A program made the translations under genes and the position numbers. The notes below the pieces were generated by a model. That model worked only from the letters and a program-made list of their open reading frames with translations, searched no databases and was not told the DNA's origin. This document shows, piece after piece, positions 1 to 12,216 of a stretch of 64,000 nucleotides of DNA; within the stretch, counting starts at the first letter, position 1; each line of letters starts with the position of its first letter. This DNA comes from Papaver somniferum (lineage: Eukaryota; Streptophyta; Magnoliopsida; Ranunculales; Papaveraceae), in NCBI RefSeq assembly GCF_003573695.1, contig NC_039368.1, positions 82,474,374 through 82,538,373 of the forward strand. The letters run 5' to 3'.

Positions 1-1488
1 ACAAGGAAGTTTGGATACCAAGGAATTTCCAAAACCGAAAATATTCTTAAGATATTCATTAAAGCACAGATTCGGTTTTCATAATTCCTGGAAATACTCT
101 GTCCAAAAATAATGATCGAAATCTCTCGGAAAATCTAATTAATAAATGCACATTACTAATTCTGGAATTTCCCTATCAAATGAAATCAATAACCTTAATT
201 AAAATATTCTTAACTTACTTATGTTTCGATCCTGGGATTCTCTTTCCTTAGCCGTTAAGGAATATCTTTGAACAATTAAAGAAATAAACATTCACATCAC
301 GTGTTCAAAGTTTGTCGACATCCTTACTTTGTAAGTTCTCTTTCATACTTACAACCTTGAAATTGATTTTCCACACTTCCAAACAAGTTTAGAATTGGTT
401 CATATGACTTTCAAGAACTATGTGATTGATCAAACCAACATTCAATCACAATCATGGGTTTAATGGTTCTACCAAAACAAGTTTCGGTTATACCTCCATG
501 TGAGTACTGTGCATAGTCACACTAGCTTCCAAAATTTGGTTGATTAGGTACTAGGATCGGTTCCCCACATATATATGGTATCTAACCTATATGTGTTGCA
601 CATGTCCATAGGATCGGGTTCCCCTTTGCCTAAAAACGTGTTGCACATGTCCATAGGATCGGTTCCCCTTTCTGCTATAAACCTCGCTTCACCCCATACA
701 AGGATCGGTGTCCCCTTGTGATGTATTGCACCTCTTACTAGGATCGGTTCCCCTCTCCCATATTTGGTCAGACACACAAACCCGATCATACAACAGGTGA
801 TTACTTAAGATCGGTTTTACTAATAAAAGTTATACCAATACATAAGTGAGGCCTTTGTGAATAGTTCTACCAAGAACACAAACAAGTTGTGAGCGGTTAT
901 ACTCAATCGCACATATTGGTTGCTCATAAGATATGGAATGAATAACAAAACCAATAGCACCTGGAAATTTCCTTTTCGGTCCACAAACAAGTTTATGAAC
1001 TTACTTCCTCAGAACACATGTAAACATTGTTCTGTAGGATGAAATCCTCACCTAATAGTCATACATAATCACAATAGCATTAAAATGATTATGGCGATGT
1101 CTTATCTACAAAGTTTAATGTTATGCAATAAACCTCATATTCTATTCCTTAATACTATGTCTATCTAGAGTTCAAACATGCTTCACAGTTATGTTTTCAA
1201 TATGCACGACTTGAAAGATACGTTAGGGAATGAAACCGTTCAAGTCAAATATCACTAACCTCAAGTGGAAGGATGATTGTTGTTATTGTAGCTTCTTGCT
1301 TCTTCACATCTTCAAGACTTCGCAATACTTGTAATGCCTCATATCCTAATACGTTCAAGCTAACTTATACGAAGTTGACTCTAGTACATAACCAAGCGAC
1401 TCTTAACATGAGTTTTGATTCACTAAAATATGAAAAACAAACTTGTCATACCAACGATTGGTGGGTTCAACCGAGCAATGCTCTAACA
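1..1488 (-). repeat. Element 1 left LTR (3' LTR in element orientation), partial
   Basis: This stretch matches 27533-29022 nearly base for base, including the short frame at 544-789 that recurs at 28077-28322. It ends in CA at 1487-1488, directly before the polypurine tract. The outer end lies before the window. No gene is carried here; antisense frames in the stretch are not conserved as proteins. Confidence 0.9.
550..760. repeat. Five diverged copies of AGGATCGGTTCCCC inside the element 1 LTR
   Basis: The motif AGGATCGG(G/T)TTCCCC appears near 552, 610, 656, 700 and 738, separated by unlike 30-50 bp segments that often contain TTGCACATGTCC. The same array is present in the other LTR at about 28083-28290. 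It is therefore an old part of the LTR, perhaps duplicated enhancer-like units; that role is inference. Confidence 0.7.
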
Positions 1489-1500
1489 ATCTCCCCCTTT
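1489..1500 (-). other. Polypurine tract of element 1
   Basis: On the minus strand this reads AAAGGGGGAGAT, immediately upstream of the LTR that starts TGTTAGAGC. It is the expected plus-strand primer. The identical tract occurs in element 2 at 21203-21214. Confidence 0.85.
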
Positions 1501-2951
1501 GTCAATTTTAGTGACAAAACTCTTACGTCATATGGATAAACAAATTAAAAGAATTCATTACACATCCACTTGATTCCCGATTCAACATCACAATAAAACT
1601 GCTTACATTCAATCCTTGAAAATGCCGCTGTTGACATTATAATAACAAAGCTTTTACCCCCCCTAAGGAAGATAGGTAGATATTCAATCCGCACGTCTTT
1701 GTTATGCACTTCATATGACATGTTACTCCCCCATAGTCTGTGCTTTCAGTTTTTCGTTAGATAAACATTCAAGCACCAATGTTCTTTTTCCTAGCAATAC
1801 CAATCAATATAAAATCAATGCCAGTATAACCTGTTTGCTCCATATATTTCTCCCCTTTTGTGTCACAAAAATGACAAAGAAACGAAAAAATAAAGGACAA
1901 CACGAAAATAATCTTACAAATCTCATAATAGACTTGCAAACTCGTAGAGTTAGGCACGAGGGTTCCACACATCATGTTCTGATAACCAATATCAAAACCG
2001 AAACTACAAGTAGTTTTATTTTGATATGTTACCAAGGAAACAATTATCCAAAACAATTTTTCCAATTTAATTTAGCAAACCAAAAAACAACTAAGCACCT
2101 TAGTCCCTTTGCTAAACCGAATATTCAAAAACAACCTCTTGATTCGTTAAGACCAAAATAAAGATAAACTCTATTTTTCTCATCAGGTTCTAATTATCCA
2201 TAAGCTTAGACCTTTCAATTTTAAACAAGACAAATACTAGGTTAGTTAACTAGCATTTCTTGTGAAATCATTCGATTAGACTTGAATAACCGAAATCTCA
2301 CTTCGATAAGTCTAACTAAGATCAGAATTAACTTAGTTCTCTTATCCAGAATCGAATTGCACTAAACAACTCATCCCATACACAATTTATTTCGTTAAGC
2401 CATAAATAATTCATACAAACCGAAATATAACAATAGTTTTTCTTAACTGGAACCAATTGAATCACACACAACATTAATTGTACCGAAATTTTGTAAGCCT
2501 AAACAATTGATACCACACAATAAAGCAAGATAACAATAGTTTTTCTTAACCGGAACCAATTGAATCACACATCCACACATACATCATGGAATAAACATCA
2601 ATTGTACCGAAATTCTGTTAAGCAAAAGCAATAAATATATATAATATAAACTCAGGTTTTTCTTAAACAGGAAAACAATTAACTAACAAGATTGTTACCT
2701 CAAATTTCGCATCCACTTCTCCAATATGATAATATCTTCGTCTAGGGAGAATTGATATCGAAATATCATCACGTTGTCATCCTTATGCATAAACAAAAGA
2801 ATAACAACAACCCTCAACCTTTACCATAGAAAGGTTAAAAACCGATTTTAACAATTGCAAGAAAAAGTTGAAAACCGTCGAAACACATATGCTTTTATGC
2901 TAAACCAAAACCGATTCAACATATTGTGACTTTTTCACATATTGTTTCTAC
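1501..2951 (-). other. Element 1 internal region next to the 3' LTR, no recognisable coding
   Basis: AT-rich sequence with stops in all frames apart from short chance ORFs. Several landmarks match element 2's equivalent region after 21214: a conserved block just after the tract (TTTTAGTGACAAAACT), a CTCCCCC block near 1720 and a CTCCCCTTTTGT block near 1850. Two near-identical stretches at about 2433-2500 and 2530-2615 (TTTTTCTTAAC...GAACCAATTGAATCACACA) form an internal tandem duplication. No pol or envelope-like protein is present. Confidence 0.6.
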
Positions 2952-2956
2952 CAGAA

Positions 2957-4497
2957 TGATGTGATTTCAAGTTGTTTTGTAGTAAAAAGTTCGTTGAGAC
3001 TGGTGAAAGCAATCGATTTTAGACTTAATTTTAAAGCAAAGAAAATAAAGCAAATAAATGTTCATATATTGTCAAAATTATGGAGAGGCTGGAGCTAGGA
3101 TTTCACCATTAATCAATACTTATGTGGTTCTAAATTAATTTATATCATGCAATTTAAACAATTGATTTGATTCTAAAGTATTGCCAAAATCAGATTTCCA
3201 AAATATCAAATGTTAGTTGCAAGTATAACGCATCAAGAGTCTAAAACTAAGCATGCATCATCAAGAGAAAACACATTTGATTAATAAGAATCATTTAATT
3301 TATTTTTTTATCAATGAAATTAATCATATAAAAATATTGCATAAATTTACAAAATAAATATTACCACATAATTTTTGAGAGAATGGCTTCCTCCGCCGCC
3401 CCAAGGATTGGGTTTAGCTCATCATTAGGAAAACACGCTCAAAATTCATTTTTTATTGTTCAAAGGTGGTGTACAAATGATGAAATGGGAGAAACAATGA
3501 TAACCGGGTTTGCAATAGTTATAAGTGTTACAAACTGAAAAGAACGATAAAACAGTATTGTCGCTGATTCTCGACCCACGCTCGTGTGTCTTTTCCACTG
3601 TTGAAAAACGACTGTCTTGGATGGTCTGTTCTTCGCGTTCTTCAGATGAACAACAGCAGAAAAATATTTCTGGAACTTGATTTTTTTCGACTCTGTGATG
3701 CTCTATAATCTCCCAAACTCTCTGTAAACCCTTATATGACCCAAGGGACTTTATTTATACCCGAAAGATGCATCGAATCTCCTCCATAACTTCACAAATT
3801 CTCGGCAGTGAAAGAAAATATTTTCGGATATTTTCTTTCTTGTTTTAGAATCTTACGCATTTTACAGCTGCAAATTCTCCTTGTTTAACTCGTATACGCC
3901 TCTAGCATTCTCCCAGCACATTCCAAACTCTCCCAGCAACAACAGACGCGTGAAAATCTTCCCCCATTTCACGTACTCCCCTGTTTTGCTCCATGACATG
4001 ATTCAGCCAATTCTGATCCAAACGAACACCCATAACAGGCCTGTTATGAATAATCACAACTACCCACGAAATTTCAGCCATTTAATCTTTGTAGAACATC
4101 GTCAAAATCTTGATTAAAAATCTGCCAGTTCATTACTAAGTTTTCCCGCCAATTTTTTTTTTAAACGAAGAAGAAGGTGTCCCCCTAACCAAACCAGGAG
4201 TGCGAATAGCAGGTGGCGCTCTGGGGGTGCAAATAGCAGGTAGTGTGCCCCTTAGTAATTGGGTGCTGAGGATGAATTTGGGCTATGCATAACCCTGGGT
4301 GCCTCTTAGCCAAATCTGGGGTCCGTATAGTAAATTTGCTCCGGGGGTCCAAATAACACTTTTTGAGCAACTTTTTCCACACAAGTGTATTTCTCCAAAA
4401 ACACCTACACAAACATAAAAACACCATAATAAGTACAAAATCAAGCACTATCAAAAGAGACACTGAGGACAATTCAGACACAATAGTGTGTCTATCA
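2957..4497 (-). repeat. Athila-like element, 3' LTR
   Basis: Begins TGATG and ends ATCA. It matches 12217-13739 along its whole length with scattered substitutions and a few small indels, for example about 18 bp near 3910 that are absent near 13165. It contains no gene. Confidence 0.92.
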
Positions 4498-4510
4498 AAT
4501 ACCCCCAAAC
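4498..4510 (-). other. Athila-like polypurine tract
   Basis: Minus-strand GTTTGGGGGTATT directly upstream of the 3' LTR start (TGATAGACAC). Position and composition are as expected for the plus-strand primer. Confidence 0.8.
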
Positions 4511-5651
4511 TTATTATTTGCTAGTCCTCAAGCAAATCTAATATAAAATGACTACACTTAGCACGTGCAGCAAGCCGTTAAACCGCTAGGTGGCCCTAGC
4601 GGTGGAGTGTTGTCTCCGGAGGGTTTACCAGAGGTGTACCCACAAAACCATTACTCCAGACCCTAGCTATCTACGCAGAACCTTGGAAGGCACTAAAGAA
4701 TTTCCTTGGTTGGCATACAATCATTGACTATAGGAGGAAGTACCCTGATGCGAAATTCCAATTGCTGTACACGAGTTTGCACTCATCATACTAAAATTCA
4801 TATATAAGTGACAGAGTTCTACTCAGATAGTGTCTAGACATCATAACCGGAGTCAACCAATCACATGGAAAGATTAAAAAGATGGATAAAGAGAAAAATA
4901 GATGGTTCAAAGTGAACGGTCTTTCTCATATCTGTCTGAAGGCCTCTGCCAAGATGAACCTATCCTAATGAACTGAGATACCGGTCTGACTAATATCAAC
5001 ACAACTGGCATATACAAGGGGACCAATGGTCGATAAACCTAACTCTAGGTCAACACAACTGGCATATACAAGGGCACCAGTGGTCGACTTTATTGAATTT
5101 ATTCCGGTTGGTCTGATGGTCTGGTCTCAAACTTTTTTTTTTATTTTTTTGTATCTCAATCACCCTATTTCACCGTAGCAATGGTAACAACTTGAGTCGT
5201 GTGCCCCAGCAAATCACTTAAGAAATAAAAGACAGAAGGGATTAGGATTGAACGAGTTATGGCGAAACTACCATGTTTTTTTTTTTAATTCTAACACCTG
5301 AGTTCTGTGCTTTTATGAATAAACTCTGTAGATATTTCCATCTAATCATATTGGTTCCTCAACTCCTACAACCAAGATGTTCCCATCCACTTAGATTGGC
5401 TAGTGCCAACCTTAATAAGCATAAATTTCTAGGCTATGGAGTTTATTTATTGTAACTAAAAGCTAACAAAAAGTTTCTTCCCCACCCCCAAACTTAAATC
5501 TAACATTGTCCTCAATGTTTCTAATGAAAGAGCAATACCAAAAATCAAAGTAACATGAGGAATCAGTAAAGAGAGAAGTCGGAAAGATAGTACCTGGGTG
5601 AAGAGAGAAATCAAAAACTAATATACAACATACAATCGCCTCGATGGTCAA
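4511..5651 (-). other. Athila-like 3' non-coding region between integrase and polypurine tract
   Basis: About 1.1 kb without a credible ORF. A phrase containing CAACACAACTGGCATATACAAGGG is present twice, near 4997 and 5052. Homopolymer T runs occur near 5131 and 5274. Autonomous Athila members often carry an envelope-like ORF here; none is detectable. Confidence 0.6.
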
Positions 5652-6850
5652 TCAAGGGTAAAAAGGGTCCTCCTTAACATCACCTGTAAGAAAGAGCTCT
5701 AAAAAGGGTTTCAATCTCTGACTGTTAACATTCGAAGAATTAATACCATCTGGTGTCTCGATCTCAACAGCGCCATGAGGAAAGACAATGCGAACAATAA
5801 AAGGACCCGTCCACCGAGGACGTAATTTCCCAGGGAAAAGATGCAAGCGGGTATCATACAGAAGAACTTTTTAACTTAGAGAAAATGACTTCCTTAAAAT
5901 ATTTCTATCATGCAAAAATTTCATTTTGTTCTTATACTCCTTCGTACTATCATAAGCATCTATACGAATCTCTTCCAACTCATTGAGCTGAAGTTTCCTA
6001 TGGGCTCCTTCCTTGTGAAGTGAAAAATTTAGCTGCTTAACAACTCAATAAGCTCTATGTTCTAACTCAACAGGTAAATGACATGCCTTGCCATACACAA
6101 GAAGGTAAGGAGACATTCCAATGGGGGTCTTAAACGCAGTACAGTAAGCCCATAAGGCATCAGTAAGCCTAGACGACCAGTCTTTCCTATTAGGATTAAC
6201 TGTTTTCTCTAATATACACTTTATCTACCTATTGGAAACCTCTACCTGACCACTAGTCTGTGGATAATATGGGGTAGCTACCTTATGTGTAATACCATAT
6301 TTCTTCATCAAAAGCCTAAAAGGTCCATTACAAAAGTGCGTCCCTCCATCACTAATTATAGCTCGCGGTGTACCAAAATGTGTAAGTATATTATCTTTCA
6401 AGAACTCAATCACAACCCTATGGTCATTAGTCTTATACGCAACCGCCTCAATCCACTTAGAGACATAGTCTACAGCGACAAGGATGTATAAGTTACCAAA
6501 TGAATTAGGAAACGAACCCATAAAGTCAATACCCCATACATCAAAGACCTCAACAACTAAAATACGGTTCAAGGGCATCATGTTCCTACGGGAAATGGTT
6601 CCTAATTTCTGGCAATGTCCATAAGTAACACAGTAAGTATGGGAGTTTTTAAATAACGAAGGACAATAGAATCCACACTGCAATATTTTAGCAGCAGTCT
6701 TCTTAGCACTAAAGTGACCCCCACAAGCATGATCATGACAAAAGGAAATAATACGAACTGGTCATTCTCAGGTATACATCTCCTAATAATCTGGTCTGGA
6801 CAATACTTAAACAAATAAGGATCATCCCAAAAGAAGTGCTTCACCTCGTC
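5652..6850 (-). pseudogene. Athila-like integrase (decayed)
   Basis: Translation on the minus strand shows an HHCC zinc region (HDHACGGHF near 6730, later YCVTYGHC near 6620). The DDE core follows: D in WGIDFMG, D in IISDGGTHF and E in SGQVEVSNR, ending at about 6225. A C-terminal segment at 5846-5652 ([13 protein letters not shown], then GAVEIE and QRLKP) is typical of gypsy integrase tails. Between core and tail, 5847-6224 carries stops and frameshifts. The catalytic triad residues are visible but the reading frame is broken, so it cannot make full-length enzyme. The enzyme would insert element cDNA into the genome. Confidence 0.85.
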
Positions 6851-7359
6851 TAAAAACCTAGAACGATATTGTTTACCCCAATGTTGGGTCGACCAGTAAC
6901 AAGATAATTCATTATATTCGCATACCAAGGTGCTTGGGTAACAAAGAACAGTTGTTCATCAGGAAAACTATCCCTAACAGGAGGAGAATCATTAAGGGTA
7001 TCCACAATAAGCCTAGACAAGTGGTCTGCTACTACATTTTCTGCACCTTTTTTATCTCTAATGTCTAAGGAAAATTCCTGCAAAAATAGGATCCATCTAA
7101 TCAATCTAAGTTTTGTATCCTTCTTGGAAAGAAGATACTTCAAAGCAGCATGATCAGTAAAGATTATGACCTTAGAACCTAAAAGGTATGATCTAAACTT
7201 ATCTAAGGCAAACACAATAGCTAATAGTTCCTTCTCCGTAGTGGTATAGTTCAACTGGGCATCATTCAGAGTTTTGCTAGCATAGTAAATCACATGAAGT
7301 AACTTATTTTCTCGCTGACCTAGCACAACACCAATAGCATAATCTGAAGCATCACACAT
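6850..7359 (-). pseudogene. Athila-like RNase H domain
   Basis: About 170 codons open. Motifs are [10 protein letters not shown] (first Asp), [18 protein letters not shown] (Glu) and [11 protein letters not shown] (Asp), then [11 protein letters not shown]. This is the Ty3/gypsy RNase H that removes RNA from the RNA:DNA hybrid. The stretch itself is open, but it is isolated from RT and integrase by stops and frame changes. A stop separates it from the RT frame at about 7390. Confidence 0.88.
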
Positions 7360-7389
7360 GATCTCAAAGGGTAGGTTCCAATTGGGTGC

Positions 7390-8367
7390 CTAGACTATGG
7401 GGGAGGTAGTGAGTAAATTCTTAAGCTTCTCAAAAGCCTCTAAACAAGCATCATCAAAGACAAACTTAACGTCTTTTGCAAGAAAATTGCAAAGAGGTCT
7501 AGAAATTAAGCTAAAATCCTTAATGAATCGACGATAAAAACCTGCATGCCCTAAGAATGACCTAATATCTCTTACGGTTTTTGGGACCTGTAAAGGTTTA
7601 ATGAGGTCAACTTTGGCTCTATCTACCTCTATACCCTTCGAAGATATGATATTCCCTAGAACAATTCCTGAACAAACCATGAAATGACATTTCTCCCAAT
7701 TAAGCACTAAATTCTTTTCCTTACACCTAGTCAAAACTAATGACAAATGATGCAAGTACTCATCGAAAGACGAACCAAATACTGAAATATCATCCATAAA
7801 GACCTTAAGAACCGTTCTACCATGTTAGAAAATATGCTCAGCATACAACGCTGAAAGGTCGCAAGGGCATTACATATCCAGAAAGGCATGCGTCTATACG
7901 CAAAGGTACCAAAGTGGTTTTCTCTTGGTCTTCTGGGGCTATGATAATCTGATTATAATCTGATTATAATGTCTACGTCTAGATAATCTCTCTAGCATTT
8001 GGTCGATGAAGGGAAGGGGAAAGTGGTCCTTCATAGTGACCTTGTTCAATTTCTTATAGTCAATACAGACACGCCAACCCGTGGTCACCCTGGTTGGGAT
8101 TAACTCACTGTTATCATTCTGGACTACAATAATACTGTATTTCTTGGGAATAACCTGAACGGGGATGACCCACTTACTGTCTGAAATGGGGTAGATAATG
8201 CCTGCATCTAACATCTTAAGAACCTCGGTTCGAACTACTTCTCTCATATTAGGGTTCAGTCGACGTTGCATCTCCCTATAAGGTTTGGTGTCACTCTCTA
8301 AATAGATATAATGCATATAATAAGTAGGACTTATACACTTAATGTCTGCTACGGTCCACCCTAACAC
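7390..8367 (-). pseudogene. Athila-like reverse transcriptase, broken and missing a catalytic block
   Basis: The N-terminal half (8367-7939) shows SKWVIPVQVIPKK, GWRVCIDYKKLN and DHFPLPFIDQMLERL. The C-terminal half (7797-7390) starts at the VFMDD catalytic box and runs through FLGHAGFYRRFI. The sequence expected between QMLERL and YNQI, which normally carries the FLDGxSG catalytic aspartate, is replaced by SRRRHYNQIIIRL, so that block is deleted. The frame then shifts and a TAA interrupts the segment before VFMDD. Near 7940-7970 a short ATAATCTGATT unit is duplicated. The copy cannot polymerise DNA. Confidence 0.88.
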
Positions 8368-8531
8368 TTCCTTGTTGTTCTGAAGGATGGATACTAGCCT
8401 ACTTTCCTAATCACTATCCAAGTCGGATGCTATAATCGCAGGTAAAGTTTCATATAGGACTAAAAACACATACTTCAGGGAATCTGGTAATGGTTTAAGG
8501 TCCAACTTAGGAGGCTTTTCTAACGAAGGAA

Positions 8532-10172
8532 CTAGGGTAGCTCAGAAACGGGTAGAGGTTCGAACTTAGGTTTCCAGCCATTACTAGTGTCTATCAAAGG
8601 GGTTGAATCTAACAAAGCATTCACCTCATTAATCACATCGTCATCATCAAAATCAATCCCAAAGTGCGCTAGGCATTTCTCTAATGGATCTACTAACAAA
8701 GTGTTTGGTAATGACTCATCCACTAATGTTCCTATCATGTTCACCTCTTCTATGCTCGAGTCATCTAGTTCAGAGGGTAGCTTACTAATATTAAAAATGT
8801 TCAGCTCAATAGTCATATTACCAAAAGACAAATTCATAATACCATTTTGACAGTTAATGATCGCATTGGATGTAGCTAAAAACGGGAGTCCTAAAATCAC
8901 TGGTATTTGGTTCTCTAGGTCAAGGAAAAGTTGGGTATCTAGGATAAAAAAATCCACTGGATAAATAAACTTGTCGACCTCAATAAGAACGTACTCGATC
9001 ACACCATGAGGAATTTTAACGGACCTATCAGCTAACTGAAGTGTCATCTGGGTAGGTCTCATCTCACCAAGTCCTAGCTTAAGGTACACATGGTATGGCA
9101 GTAAGTTCACACTGGCTCCTAAGTCAAGCAAAGCTTTCTCGACACGGTATTTATCTATTGTGCAAGAAATAGTAGGGGACCCTGGGTCTTTATACTTAGG
9201 AGTAGTGGTATTCTGAATAATAGAACTCACATGACTAGCTAGGAAGGCTTTCTTCTGGACACTAAGTTTTCTCTTTCGCGTCCACATTTCCTTAAGAAAC
9301 TTGGCATAAGCGGGAATCTTCTTAATCGCATCTAACGATGGGAGGTTGATAGTAACCTTCTTAAAAACCTCCAATATATCATTAAAGTTGGACTGCCTCT
9401 TAGTTGGAACTAGCAGCTGGGGGAATGGGGCTCTGGGAACAAAGGCGGGTTCAGCAGGACCCTCATTGGTCTCTTTGGAGACCCTATCAGTCTCCTTATT
9501 TTCTATCCCAAAAGGGTAAACTGCAGCATGTTCACTATCAGGCATGTCAACCTTATTGTCAACTTTCTTTCCACTCCTAAGGGTTGTTATAGAATTCACA
9601 TGATTGTACGATTTCTCTCCTTTAGGGTTAGGATCAGTTTGACTAGGGAACCTTCCATCTTCTCTTTCACTAAGAAACTTAGCTATTTGGCCGACTTGAA
9701 GTTCTAAGTTAGCAAAATACTGGGAATTATTCTTAAAATTCTGCCTGGTTTCTTCTTGAAAACCACAGTGGTTCTTTGATAACATCTCATGGTTCTTTGC
9801 TAACATAGTAAGGGTTTCTTCTAAGGTGGAGATCTTTTTCTCATTCTGAAACTGGGATTGACCTGAAGAGTCCTTAGCATAATCAAAACCTGGGGGAGGC
9901 TGAGAATTACTAGACTGTCCTTGATTCTGACCCTTAGACCAAGAAAAATTAGGATGGTTTCTCCAACCAGGGTTGTAAGTCTCTGAGTATGGGTCAAACT
10001 TTTGACGGTTCTCAAACCTAGCATTGTTATAGACAACATGGGCATTCTCTTCACTAACCTGACCTTCCCAAAACGAGTTATTGGGTTCTACTCCACAACT
10101 AGACACTTGAGAAGCTCTAAACCTATCATCAGGTTCAACAAGAGACCTATGTTTAGGATGATTCAATTCCAA
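8532..10172 (-). pseudogene. Athila-like gag C-terminal part plus aspartic protease, long open segment
   Basis: 546 codons open. The segment begins with the post-capsid region (NHPKHRSLVEPDDRFRASQ), then a Gln/Asn/Ser-rich stretch (NFSWSKGQNQGQSSNSQPPPGFDY) and the Athila phrase ITTLRSGKKV. The protease motif ALLDLGASVNLLP with YHVYLKLGLGE and VILGLPFLATSNAIIN lies in the second half. Only a single in-frame TAA at 10173-10175 separates it from the upstream gag segment. A frame change separates it from RT. The function would be capsid formation and polyprotein processing. The conserved length suggests the insertion is not extremely old. Confidence 0.88.
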
Positions 10173-10175
10173 AGC

Positions 10176-11104
10176 TTATAACCTTCTAGACAAAGCAACA
10201 AACTTAGCATCAGACCCGAAGCTTGTATCTACCACATTGGTGCTACTTCTATTGACCAAGATTCTTTTGGGGGGTTCAATACAAGACTCCCACTGTTGGG
10301 ATTTTTCAGCGACAACTCCTAAGAAGGTAAAATCATCATCAACACTTTTACTAGTGAACTCACCAGCGCACATAGACTCAACCATGGCTTTGGTTGAATA
10401 GTCTAACCCATCATAAATAATATCTACTAGTTTCATCTTATCAAATCCATGGTGAGGACACTAGGATAGGATATCATTGAATCTATCTAAAAACCTATAA
10501 AGAGACTCTCCCTCTTGTTGCACACTAGCACTAATTTTCTACCTAACAGACGCAGTTTTATGCTTAGGTAGAATTTCATATAGAAAGCAACAATAATTTC
10601 CTGCCATGTTTCAATGGATTCAGATGGTAGGTTGTTCAGCCAGGTCTTGGCTTTATCTCTCAAGGAAAAGGAAAACATCTAAAGTTTCAAGACTTCATCA
10701 GTAAGGTCTTTTATTCTAATTGTCCCAAAAATTTCCTCAAAGTCCCTAATATGAAAATAAGGGTTCTCATCATCTTTCCCTAAGAATATAGGGATCATCT
10801 GAAGAATACTAGGTTTTATCTCGAAATTAGCCGTAGTGGCTGGAAATTTAATGCACGAAGCTCGGGTGGACCTAGTTGGGAACATGTAATCTTTTAAAGT
10901 TGCCATCGCTGGCACAGCTAAAGTACTAGGGGTATTTTCCTCACGAAGAGACAGATTCTCAAAACTGAAGTTTCCAAAAACAGGGCTCTCAAAAGAAGAG
11001 TCTTCGAGCTCCCCGCCTTCACAAGAAGAACTACTAGGTTTATTACTAATCAAACGACCTAGATTTTTTCTTTTCCAAGCCCGCTCTTTAATAACCTTGG
11101 GCAT
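10176..11104 (-). pseudogene. Athila-like gag N-terminal part (decayed)
   Basis: Starts MPKVIKERAWKRK at 11104. The capsid-like signature (ANFEIKPSILQMI, then NPYFHIRDFEEI) runs to an in-frame TAG at about 10679. The frame continues with MFSFSLRDKAKTWLNNLP and ETWQEIIVAFYMKFY, the retrotransposon gag core. A frameshift between about 10437 and 10487 precedes MKLVDIIYDGLDY and AMVESMCAGEF. Reading continues into the 8532-10172 segment after one more stop. The damage is at least two stops and one frameshift, so the product is not made intact. Confidence 0.85.
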
Positions 11105-12193
11105 AATAAAAAGAAAAGAAAAAGAAAAAAATCCTAAAAGGAAGGGAAGTTCTATACAAACACAAACAAGGATGACTCCACCACAACAAACCTACTGATT
11201 TCTAGCAAACAAAAAGCATGATGGCTCCACTTAGATTGTTTCTAGACCAACTTCTAATCCTTCGAAAGGGAATTCGTTAAAATTTAAGCAAACCCCTCTG
11301 GAATCAATCCGAGTTTAAGTAAGTTGAATCGAGGCAATGGAAGCTCAGTGGAGCTTTGATACCCAAGGCCTCACCGGCGTTACAAGGCGGCGTATTCAAC
11401 TCACAGAAACCGTCATGAACTTTGAAGCATGCTTAAAAGAGTAACCAATATTTTTCGAATGACTTTCCTATTAAGATCGTTACCCTATAGGTCTCGTTCT
11501 AGTCAAATTTTAGGCTTAGGTTCGTGTTTGGTTTCGTTTTCCTAAGGCGGGCTAGAAGGGAACGGTGATGAAATTCGAACCCTTATCTTGTATAGCAAGT
11601 CCTTGTCCTTTACTAGGAAATTAAAGCAGCCGTTTTCAAATCCTCAGCATATATGAAAACGAAGGAATACAGTAACTCGCTGACAGGAGATTCGTGAGTG
11701 TTTCGACAAACTTATCTCCCGTACCAGACGGGGGATGAACCGCTGAAGTCGACTCGGGCCACGACTCCTATGTCATGTACGAACCCGAGGGGCCGAGGCG
11801 ATATCGTAATCGCCGTCCTTCTCTGCAAACAATTGATATTTAAACTACCCTTCCATAGGGTTTAAAAAAAAAAGTCCCAAAGTCCACAGTCCAAAGTCCA
11901 AAAATAAAGTGCAAAAGAAAAATATAATCTAAAAGAAATTCTAAAAAAAAAAAAATTGTCTTTTTTTTAATTAATTTTTATTCTCCTTTTCTTTCGCTCC
12001 TTTTGCTTTGCTTTTACTCCAAACCTTTAAGTATTCACCAAAAGCATGGAAAATTTTTCTTTTGCTCCAAATTCCAAAATCTGTAAGGAAAAGACAAAAA
12101 CCCAAAAACGTAAAGAAGAACAAATAAAATAAAAATGAAAACCAAATAAAAACCTAAAAAAAAAAAATCTAAAAACTCTAGCCTAAAGACAAG
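11105..12193 (-). other. Athila-like 5' leader between PBS and gag
   Basis: About 1.1 kb with no credible protein. Homopolymer and purine-rich runs (near 11107-11140, 11864, 11941 and 12160) flank a more GC-balanced part (11340-11830). It corresponds to the untranslated leader that usually carries packaging signals in this lineage; that role is inference. Confidence 0.55.
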
Positions 12194-12211
12194 TCCGCGT
12201 CGGCGGCGCCA
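12194..12211 (-). other. Primer-binding site, tRNA-Asp type, diverged
   Basis: The minus strand reads TGGCGCCGCCGACGCGGA, five bases inside the 5' LTR. The first eight bases match the tRNA-Asp 3' end used by Athila and Tat elements; the rest has drifted. Compare the better-preserved site at 62608. Confidence 0.75.
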
Positions 12212-12216
12212 AAAAT

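Noticed and set aside
550..760. Possible CRISPR-like direct repeats
   Set aside because: Repeats are diverged, irregularly spaced and lie in a plant LTR, with the same array in the partner LTR.
544..789. Conserved 81-codon minus-strand ORF repeated at 28077-28322
   Set aside because: Conservation is explained by the two copies being LTRs of one element; the translation follows the nucleotide repeat.
1715..2161. 148-codon plus-strand ORF with overlapping 98-codon minus ORF
   Set aside because: Lies in element 1's 3' non-coding region, against the element's direction, with no recognisable motif.
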